From BA4 sp044376575 (GTDB taxonomy: Bacteria > Bacteroidota > Bacteroidia > CAIKAF01): a stretch of DNA of 5,910 nucleotides. The stretch covers positions 1 to 5,910 of the forward strand of contig JBILKR010000048.1 in NCBI GenBank assembly GCA_044376575.1. Reading direction: 5' to 3'. Position 1 is the stretch's first letter; the number at the start of each line of letters is the position of its first letter. Below the pieces are notes generated by a model, which was not told the DNA's origin, did not search any database, and saw only the letters and a program-made list of their open reading frames with translations. Below, piece by piece: positions 1-5,323 of the stretch. A program made the position numbers and the translations under genes.

Positions 1-273
1 CTTCTCCTGAATAAAATCGTCGACATCATTTTTACTCAGTTTTTCTCCGTTGCGTTTGGCATCCAAAATGAAAGTATCGACCTCCTGTTGAAATCGAGTC
101 AAAAATTGGTTCATGGCATTCACATATTCGCCTTCTCCCTTAAATTTTTGTCTCTCGGGACTCCACTCGAGGTTAATTTTATCGAGCGAAATTTGCGGAT
201 AAAACTTGTGGGTATCCCCGTCAATAGAGGCATGTAGATAAATTGATTTTCGAGCTATTCCAAATTTTGACAT
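1..273 (-). CDS. Tyrosine recombinase / site-specific integrase, N-terminal part (partial, C-terminus beyond left edge)
   Basis: The reverse strand reads 91 codons from an ATG at 271-273 to the window edge with no stop, starting MSKFGIARKSIYLHA. Residues ~1-45 look like the arm-DNA-binding domain of Bacteroidota integrases: short beta strands ending in a 'KINLEWSPERQKFKG' type segment. Residues ~48-91 (VNAMNQFLTRFQ, then NGEKLSKNDVDDFI) match the helical lead-in to the SAM-like core-binding domain. The catalytic domain with the R-H-R-Y residues would lie outside the window, so activity cannot be judged. An in-frame TGA at 304-306 bounds the start. ATG 271-273 is the first ATG after it and has AAAGGTG about 11 bases upstream, inside the TGCAACAC repeats. 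By family, the enzyme would cut and rejoin DNA at attachment sites to move or invert an element. G+C is about 40% over positions 1-240, slightly richer than the flanking spacer. The family call is by pattern recognition; a phage or ICE integrase subtype cannot be assigned. Confidence 0.75.
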   Translation of the reverse strand, partial: MSKFGIARKSIYLHASIDGDTHKFYPQISLDKINLEWSPERQKFKGEGEYVNAMNQFLTRFQQEVDTFILDAKRNGEKLSKNDVDDFIQEK

Positions 274-279
274 AAATTC

Positions 280-382
280 TGCAACACCTTTTGCAACACC
301 TTTTCATAAAAATAAGAGAAAAAGATCAATATTTAAGCCCTTTTTGAAGAAAATTTATGCAACACTTCTGCAACACCTTTTT
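280..382. repeat. TGCAACAC direct repeats upstream of the integrase (four exact copies)
   Basis: Exact TGCAACAC begins at 280, 292, 358 and 369, all in the same orientation. Three copies extend to TGCAACACCTTTT (280-292, 292-304, 369-381); the copy at 358 diverges after TGCAACAC. They form two close pairs, 12 and 11 bases apart, separated by 66 bases, so the sites within each pair lie about one helical turn apart on the same DNA face. A one-mismatch copy, TGCAGCAC, lies at 573-580. The first pair overlaps the integrase leader and its ribosome-binding region. By analogy with other tyrosine recombinases, these could be arm-type sites bound by the integrase N-terminal domain, perhaps with autoregulation. 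The repeats are directly visible; the role is inferred. Confidence 0.75.
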
Positions 383-383
383 G

Positions 384-443
384 TCGATTTTAGGGTTTTT
401 TTAGGTATCTCTAAAAAATCGAAAAAGTTCTAGAGATCTAGAA
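384..443. repeat. Nested inverted repeats beside the integrase repeats
   Basis: Three dyads overlap here. TCGATTTT (384-391) pairs with AAAATCGA (415-422). ATCTCTA (407-413) pairs with TAGAGAT (431-437). TTCTAGA (428-434) pairs with TCTAGAA (437-443) across the dinucleotide GA. The last can equally be read as TTCTA/TAGAA arms around a 6-base centre (433-438), a geometry close to that of a tyrosine-recombinase core site. They could be operator, core or structural sites. In such AT-rich DNA some symmetry is expected by chance, so only the arrangement next to the direct repeats makes it notable. Confidence 0.5.
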
Positions 444-557
444 GAATAAGGGTTTTAGCGTTTTTTTAAAAATTTGAAAATAGGCCAAAAAAGTCCGCTC
501 GGGACCTCAAAAAAATGTATTTTCGGGTTTCTACTTTATAATATTTATAGGTCTCTC

Positions 558-598
558 AATATTTCAAGGCCTTGCAGCACAAAGGGTGCGGAAATATT
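558..598. repeat. Inverted repeat with inner hairpin (possible cruciform/stem-loop)
   Basis: AATATTTC (558-565) and GAAATATT (591-598) are perfect 8-base complements. Between them GCAC (577-580) pairs with GTGC (586-589) around AAAGG, and CAAGGCCTTG (565-574) is itself a perfect 10-base palindrome. The inner arm overlaps TGCAGCAC (573-580), a one-mismatch copy of the repeat near the integrase. There is no adjoining T-run on either strand, so it does not look like an intrinsic terminator. It may be a remnant or part of the attachment region. Confidence 0.45.
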
Positions 599-681
599 CT
601 GAAGCTCAATGAAATTGATCATCTCTTGTAATGCTCTTAAATACTATACGTTTTGCAATTTTGTATCTTATTTTTTAAGAA

Positions 682-701
682 AGAAATTTCAAAAAATTTC
701 T
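682..701. repeat. AT-only perfect hairpin
   Basis: AGAAATTT (682-689) and AAATTTCT (694-701) are exact complements around the 4-base loop CAAA. The stem is almost entirely A-T, and no T-run follows it on either strand, so it is a poor intrinsic terminator. Such symmetry arises easily by chance in DNA of this composition. It is recorded because it is the most compact hairpin in the spacer. Confidence 0.3.
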
Positions 702-867
702 CCAAAAAATTTATGTTGAAATAATTTTTTTTGGGGGTATGAAATATATATGGAGGGATAATGAATTGTGTTTTTAAAGACATGAATTATAAATAAAGAA
801 TTAAAGTCGAAAAGTAAAAATGTTAAAATTTCATTATGCTTTAATTATTATATAATAGACAGATATA

Positions 868-875
868 TATCTTTG
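868..875 (+). promoter_or_regulatory. Bacteroidota-type -7 element (TATCTTTG) ahead of the permease gene
   Basis: TATCTTTG fits the Bacteroidota sigma-ABfr -7 consensus TAnnTTTG exactly. It lies 71 bases before the permease start codon, giving an expected leader of roughly 65 bases. I see no matching TTG-type -33 box at the usual 19-23 base spacing; the upstream DNA is simply AT-rich. It is the only exact match I noticed just upstream of the permease, so it is the best candidate promoter for the permease-DUF2797 pair. Confidence 0.4.
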
Positions 876-946
876 GTAGCAATTCAACATTCGGAACTTT
901 ATCATTTAGGTAGGTGGAGGACTGTAATTTTATATAATTAATATTC

Positions 947-1798
947 ATGTTTAAACAGTCCGGTATTGTATATATTCTTCTTGCTACTTTTTTCTTTCAG
1001 CTGATGAATATGTGTGTTAAATTTTTACCGCATTTGCCTGCTCATGAAATTGTTTTTTTTAGATGTTTAATTTCTCTGTCCATTAGTTTTGTTCATTTAC
1101 GTTTACTGCAAATCCACCCTTGGGGAAACAATAAATCTGCATTAATATGGAGAGGCGTATTTGGGATGATTAGCCTAACTGCTTTTTTCTTTACTCTTCA
1201 ACGTATGCCGCTCGCTTCTGCCGTTACCATACAGTATCTTTCGCCTATTTTTACCATTATTTTTGCAACGTTTATAGTGCAGGAAAAATCTTCAAAAATT
1301 CAATATTTATTTTTTATTCTTTCTTTTATTGGTGTAGTTTTTATCAGAGGATTTGATCAGCGTATTGCAACTGCTGATTTATTGTTGGGTATTTCCTCTG
1401 CATTGTTTTCCGGCTTGGCGTATAACATGATCAGAAAGTCGAGAAATTCTGAACATCCCTTGGTTGTAGTTTTTTATTTCCCACTGGTAGCCTTACCTTT
1501 TATTTCTGTGTGGTGTTTGTTCGAATGGGTTACACCTCAAGGTTCAGACTATATTCTGTTATTGCTCACTGGTATTTTTACTCAAATGGCACAATATTTC
1601 ATGACCAAAGCTTATCAACTTGAAAAGGCATCCACGGTTTCATCCTGGCAATATATGGGTTTGATTTTTTCTTTATCCATAGGATATTTTATTTTTAATG
1701 AATCATACCCATGGCTTTCTCTCTTTGGAATGCTGCTTATGGTTACCGGAGTTTTAGCTAATTTTATGGTAGAAAGATTTAAAACAATACGTCAATGA
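947..1798 (+). CDS. EamA/DMT-family integral membrane transporter
   Basis: This 283-residue protein has the length and the ten-helix, two-repeat plan of the drug/metabolite transporter superfamily. Helices fall at about 7-26, 34-54, 66-84, 91-111, 118-135, 145-162, 172-192, 202-220, 234-250 and 256-274. EamA landmarks are visible in the first half: E34-IVFF-R39 at the start of helix 2, R69-G70 opening helix 3, the 'MPLASAV' stretch at 87-93, LSP at 98-100, and E113 ending helix 4. The second half echoes this with 'LEKAST' at 225-230 and N251-E252 after helix 9. Such proteins export or import small metabolites across the inner membrane. The overall pattern resembles the subgroup that includes S-adenosylmethionine and metallophore exporters, but substrate cannot be read from sequence. 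An in-frame TAA at 935-937 rules out a longer start. The gene overlaps the next by ATGA (1795-1798), implying translational coupling. Confidence 0.88.
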   Translation: MFKQSGIVYILLATFFFQLMNMCVKFLPHLPAHEIVFFRCLISLSISFVHLRLLQIHPWGNNKSALIWRGVFGMISLTAFFFTLQRMPLASAVTIQYLSPIFTIIFATFIVQEKSSKIQYLFFILSFIGVVFIRGFDQRIATADLLLGISSALFSGLAYNMIRKSRNSEHPLVVVFYFPLVALPFISVWCLFEWVTPQGSDYILLLLTGIFTQMAQYFMTKAYQLEKASTVSSWQYMGLIFSLSIGYFIFNESYPWLSLFGMLLMVTGVLANFMVERFKTIRQ

Positions 1799-2607
1799 CA
1801 ACACATCAGTTTACAGGTGTTTTACAGAAAATGAAAACACAACTTTTATCTCCGGTAAACTACACGTTATCATTGGGAGAAGATTTGATAGATATGAATG
1901 CATTGATAGAAAAGAAAATCAATATTGTTTATCATCATCTAATTATATGTATGGATTGTGGTAAGTTAACCAAGAAGTCTTATGCTCAGGGATATTGTTA
2001 TACATGTATGATGGAATCACCTGATAATTCTGAATGTATTATTCATCCTGAAAAATGTGAAGGACATTTAGGAAAAGGACGTGATGTTGAATGGGAGTCT
2101 GATCATCATGTGAAAGATCATTATGTTTATTTGGCTAATTCGGGTGGATTAAAGGTGGGAGTTACAAGAAGTACCCAGGTGCCTACCCGATGGATTGATC
2201 AGGGAGCATCTCAGGCAGTTATTATTGCAAAAGTACCTTATCGTAAACTTGCAGGATTAATAGAAGTAGAGTTGAAAAAACATGTGTCTGATAAAACTAA
2301 CTGGCAAATGATGCTCACCAACCAGTCTAAAGAACCTGTTGATCTTGTACATGAAGCACATCGACTTATTCAGTTCATACCAGAATCATTAAATCAGTAT
2401 TGTTCTTTGGATTTTCAGGTGCAGGATATAAATTTTCCGGTGAAATCATATCCTGTTCAAATCAATAGTATGAATTTGGAAAAAACCCCGGAAATTGAAG
2501 GAATACTTTGCGGTATCAAAGGCCAGTATCTTATTTTTGAGGGAGGTTCTGCGTTGAATATCAGAAATCATTCTGCATACAAGATATCATTATCTTATGA
2601 AGACTAA
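1795..2607 (+). CDS. DUF2797 family protein with zinc-ribbon-like module and GIY-YIG-like segment
   Basis: This 270-residue soluble protein has no signal peptide or membrane helix. Residues 52-71 contain C52-x2-C55-x12-C68-x2-C71, a clear zinc-ribbon-like spacing, followed by C81, H84 and C88, which could form a second metal site. Residues 109-161 then read HYVYLANSGGLKVGVT, R132-W-x-D-Q-G, and a helix with E157 and E159. This layout matches DUF2797, a family I know as uncharacterised. The same segment also resembles GIY-YIG/T5orf172 domains: YVY at 110-112, KVG at 120-122, R132 and a following glutamate. No function is established; a nucleic-acid role is only an inference. The C-terminal ~80 residues are beta-rich-looking and unrecognised. 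It starts inside the permease stop codon (ATGA overlap), so both proteins are made from one message. Its stop overlaps the convergent pyrophosphatase stop by 4 bases. Confidence 0.82.
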   Translation: MTTHQFTGVLQKMKTQLLSPVNYTLSLGEDLIDMNALIEKKINIVYHHLIICMDCGKLTKKSYAQGYCYTCMMESPDNSECIIHPEKCEGHLGKGRDVEWESDHHVKDHYVYLANSGGLKVGVTRSTQVPTRWIDQGASQAVIIAKVPYRKLAGLIEVELKKHVSDKTNWQMMLTNQSKEPVDLVHEAHRLIQFIPESLNQYCSLDFQVQDINFPVKSYPVQINSMNLEKTPEIEGILCGIKGQYLIFEGGSALNIRNHSAYKISLSYED

Positions 2608-3137
2608 TGATGAAATGCTTTTTTATAATTTTCTTTACATTCTTCCAATACCTGCAGCGCCTGCTTCCTGTCTAAAAAATTATCAATCACCACCGTTTTA
2701 TTCTCCAGTACTTTGTAATCTTCGAAGAATTTTTTAATCTCAACGGTTGAGTGGGGTGGAAGCTGATCTATTTCATTTACATAATTCACAGCCATATCAT
2801 TCAATGCTACTGCTAAGATTTTACGGTCTTTTTGACCATTGTCTCTCATATCCATCACACCAATAATTTTAGCTTCTACCAATGCCATCGGCTGTATGGG
2901 TTCCTGGCAAATGACTAGTATATCCAACGGGTCTCCATCCCCGTCCATCGTTTGAGGTATCATTCCGTAATTTACCGGATATTGAACTGATGAATATAAA
3001 ACGCGGTCTAACTTCAGTAATCCTGTTTCCTTATCCAGTTCGTATTTTAACTTTCCTCCTTTTGGAATTTCTATCAGACATCTAACAATGCCTTCCTGCA
3101 GATGATCTATGGATATCTGATGCCATGGATGAATCAT
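2604..3137 (-). CDS. ppa: Inorganic pyrophosphatase, family I (soluble, Mg-dependent)
   Basis: This enzyme hydrolyses pyrophosphate to two phosphates in the cytoplasm, pulling nucleic acid, amino-acid activation and nucleotide synthesis reactions forward. The 177-residue length matches the bacterial hexameric type (E. coli has 175). The signature D67-G-D69-P-L-D72 is intact. The other active-site residues align by eye with the E. coli enzyme: E23, K31, E33, R45, Y53, Y57, D99, D104, K106, Y141 and K142. The protein should therefore be active. The start at 3135-3137 puts E23 and 'LKYE' at the usual distance from the N-terminus. It is transcribed divergently from the vWA gene and convergently with DUF2797, with stop codons TAG (2604-2606) and TAA (2605-2607) overlapping and no terminator between them. 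It has no evident operon partner in this window. Confidence 0.97.
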   Translation of the reverse strand: MIHPWHQISIDHLQEGIVRCLIEIPKGGKLKYELDKETGLLKLDRVLYSSVQYPVNYGMIPQTMDGDGDPLDILVICQEPIQPMALVEAKIIGVMDMRDNGQKDRKILAVALNDMAVNYVNEIDQLPPHSTVEIKKFFEDYKVLENKTVVIDNFLDRKQALQVLEECKENYKKAFHH

Positions 3138-3245
3138 AAAAGAATAATTTATTGCCGAATATACCCAATTTTCAACTTGTTCTCCTTGATTTTACTATTT
3201 CATCGAATAATTTAAAGGATGATTTCCAACCTCAGAAAATTAGAT

Positions 3246-3253
3246 TATTTTTG
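3246..3253 (+). promoter_or_regulatory. -7-like element (TATTTTTG) directly before the vWA gene start
   Basis: TATTTTTG fits TAnnTTTG exactly and ends 5 bases before the ATG at 3259. If used, transcription would begin at or within a base or two of the start codon, giving a leaderless or nearly leaderless message. No TTG-type -33 box is present at the expected spacing in 3215-3230. In a T-rich spacer this 8-mer could be accidental, hence the low score. Confidence 0.3.
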
Positions 3254-3258
3254 TTCTG

Positions 3259-5307
3259 ATGTATTTTACATACCCCGCATTCCTGTTTGCATTAGGATTA
3301 CTTTCTGTTCCATTAATTATCCATTTGTTTAATTTCAGAAAGTATAAGAGGGTTTATTTTTCAAATGTCAGGTTTTTACTTTCTATACAGCAGGAAACAC
3401 AATCAAGCAATAAGATTCGTCAGTGGCTTATCCTCATATCCAGGTTACTGGCCTTTGCCTGTTTGGTTTTGGCATTTGCCCAACCTGTTATTCCAGGTAA
3501 AAATGCCACTGCATTTAAAGGTGGGAAGCGACAGATCAGTATTTTTGTAGATAACTCTTTCAGCATGGATGCACAGCAACGAGACGGTCGTTTGCTTGAC
3601 ATTGCCAGAAATTATGCTGATGAAATTGGCGATGCCTATGGTGATGCTGAGCTGTTTCAACTCATGACACATGATTTTGAAGGCAGGCATCAATTATTAT
3701 ACACTAAAGAGGAATTTAAAAATTTACTGAATGAAGTTTCATTAAGTTCATCTTCACAAAAGTTAAGCGATGTTATCCGAAGACAACAGGATGTTTTATT
3801 AAAAGAACCGGAGAATAATTCCAGAATTTATATCATTTCAGACTTTCAGCATACTTTTACTGATATTGAGAATATTCAATTGGATAGTTCCATACAGGTA
3901 CAATTAATACCTATCACGCCGCAGGAACAACAAAATCTGGTGATTGATTCTTGTTGGCTCGATGCTCCTGAATTACAGGTAGGAGAAGATGTGATGGTTC
4001 ATGTTAGAATTAAAAACTATGGTGAGCAGAATTATGAGAATAATCTTATCCGTTTAAAAGTTAATGGTCAGCAAAAAACACCGTCTTATTTTTCAGTTGA
4101 TGCGGGAGGGACCGCAGAAGTTGTTTTGAATTTTACCATTCAGCAACAGGGAGAACATCAGTGTTTGCTAGAAATAGATGATTCTCAAATTTTGTTCGAT
4201 GATCAAATGTATTTTTCATTGCATGTAAAATCAAATCTGCAGATATACGGAATCATTGAAGATCGAACAGTTGATTATTTTCAAAAGATCTTCGATAAAG
4301 ATTCTTATTTCTCTTATTCCTCAGCAAAACAAGGAAATGTTGATTATGGAATTCTAAAAAGTAAGCAGTTGGTGGTATTGCAAGGGCTAAATGAAATATC
4401 TGTCGGCCTAGTGCAGGAGTTAAAGAATTATGTTGCTGAGGGCGGAAGTGTTATTGTAATTCCCGGTAATTCAATTGACCAGACTTCATACCAAAACTTA
4501 TCCTCCGCTTTAAATATTCCACGCTGGTCGAATATTGATTCTACAGACTCTCGTGTAGCTTCCATTAATAGTGAAGATCCTTTCTATACGGATATTTTTG
4601 AATCTATTCCTAAAGATATGGATTTGCCTGTTGTTAAAAATCATTACATATTAAATGTTGCAGGGAATGCAAATGTCTATCCAATTCTTCAAATGATTAA
4701 CGGCCGTGTTTTTTATGCGAAGTCTCCGGTAAAAAAAGGGATTGCTTATATGCTTGCAGTTCCATTGGATGACAAATGGAGTAATTTCCAAAAACATGCT
4801 TTGTTCGTAGCTTCAATGATTAAGACTTCCTTCTTAACGGCAAATGCCGGTTCACTGTATTATACAATAGGAGAGGAAGATCAGATTGTATTACAGGATA
4901 TTAATTTATCTGCGGATCAGGTTGTACATGTAAAAAAATCAGACAGCGATTTTGAATGTATTCCGGAACAACGAATGGTGGAGAATAAATTATTTATTTA
5001 TCCATCACCTCAAATCAAAGAAGCAGGCTGGTATGATCTTTATCTAGGAAATCAAAAAATTAAAACAGTTGCGTACAATCATCCCAGAAATGAATCCAAT
5101 CCAACAGTTCATAATATTGTTTCACTACAGGAAAGTATTGACAAAAGCCAGCAAAAGGGAATTTCATTGATTAGTCCGGATGATAAAACCATAAAAAAAC
5201 TAATTCAGCAATCTGAACTTGGCACACCCTTATGGAAACTATTTATTATTCTGAGTATAATATTTCTGTTGATTGAAATTTTATTAATTCGTTTTATCAA
5301 AAGATAG
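3259..5307 (+). CDS. BatA-domain, von Willebrand factor A-like membrane protein
   Basis: The 682-residue protein begins with the BatA N-terminal module (aerotolerance-type). This has a helix at ~7-24 with 'PLIIHLFNFRKYKRVYFSNVRFL' character over 18-40, then a second helix at ~57-77. A vWA-like domain follows with the metal-site motif D98-x-S100-x-S102 and a later D195 in 'IISDF'. Residues ~227-324 look like a CARDB/Ig-like beta domain. About 327-420 resembles the alpha/beta GATase1-like fold seen in long Bacteroidota BatA proteins, with 'GGSVIVIPG' near 395-403. A final helix spans ~660-678 before a basic tail. The large middle part is therefore probably periplasmic, anchored at both ends. 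Family members are envelope or stress proteins of unproven function. The conserved N-terminus fixes the start even though no Shine-Dalgarno sequence is visible. The next gene follows after 16 bases, indicating one operon. Confidence 0.85.
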   Translation: MYFTYPAFLFALGLLSVPLIIHLFNFRKYKRVYFSNVRFLLSIQQETQSSNKIRQWLILISRLLAFACLVLAFAQPVIPGKNATAFKGGKRQISIFVDNSFSMDAQQRDGRLLDIARNYADEIGDAYGDAELFQLMTHDFEGRHQLLYTKEEFKNLLNEVSLSSSSQKLSDVIRRQQDVLLKEPENNSRIYIISDFQHTFTDIENIQLDSSIQVQLIPITPQEQQNLVIDSCWLDAPELQVGEDVMVHVRIKNYGEQNYENNLIRLKVNGQQKTPSYFSVDAGGTAEVVLNFTIQQQGEHQCLLEIDDSQILFDDQMYFSLHVKSNLQIYGIIEDRTVDYFQKIFDKDSYFSYSSAKQGNVDYGILKSKQLVVLQGLNEISVGLVQELKNYVAEGGSVIVIPGNSIDQTSYQNLSSALNIPRWSNIDSTDSRVASINSEDPFYTDIFESIPKDMDLPVVKNHYILNVAGNANVYPILQMINGRVFYAKSPVKKGIAYMLAVPLDDKWSNFQKHALFVASMIKTSFLTANAGSLYYTIGEEDQIVLQDINLSADQVVHVKKSDSDFECIPEQRMVENKLFIYPSPQIKEAGWYDLYLGNQKIKTVAYNHPRNESNPTVHNIVSLQESIDKSQQKGISLISPDDKTIKKLIQQSELGTPLWKLFIILSIIFLLIEILLIRFIKR

Positions 5308-5323
5308 ATCATAATTTATAACT

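Larger units (their letters stand above)
274..946. other. Non-coding AT-rich region between integrase and permease; candidate attachment/control region
   Basis: No convincing gene is present on either strand of this 673-base stretch; the longest ORF I examined is a 36-codon one at 609-719 with no recognisable features. What it does hold: clustered TGCAACAC direct repeats (280-382), overlapping inverted repeats (384-443), a small GTCC-gctcg-GGAC dyad (493-505) in the only G+C-rich patch, a long stem-forming segment (558-598), an AT-only hairpin (682-701), a T8-G5 run (725-737), and a promoter-like element at 868-875. Repeats packed next to an integrase start are typical of att regions of mobile elements. 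Assigning the exact crossover core is not possible from one end. No tRNA gene is visible that could have served as the target. Confidence 0.55.

Noticed and set aside
481..600. Possible tRNA gene as integration target
   Set aside because: No acceptor, anticodon or T-arm arrangement could be built from the GC-rich patches on either strand.
682..701. Hairpin as an intrinsic terminator
   Set aside because: The stem is almost all A-T, and neither strand has a T-run directly after it.
609..719. 36-codon ORF on the plus strand (MKLIISCNAL...)
   Set aside because: No recognisable motif, no ribosome-binding site, AT-driven composition, and it crosses the 682-701 hairpin. Probably chance.
913..920. 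GGTGGAGG, a Shine-Dalgarno-like sequence ahead of the permease
   Set aside because: It lies 26 bases before the ATG at 947, too far for normal use, and an in-frame TAA at 935-937 excludes an earlier start. Probably incidental.
3156..3163. TATATTCG on the minus strand as a -7 element for ppa
   Set aside because: It departs from TAnnTTTG at one conserved position, has no -33 partner at proper spacing, and would leave only a ~12-base leader. Not strong enough to list.
3365..3693. Short alternative-frame reading frames on both strands within the vWA gene
   Set aside because: They overlap the well-supported BatA/vWA coding frame, show no domain features, and are shadows of that gene.
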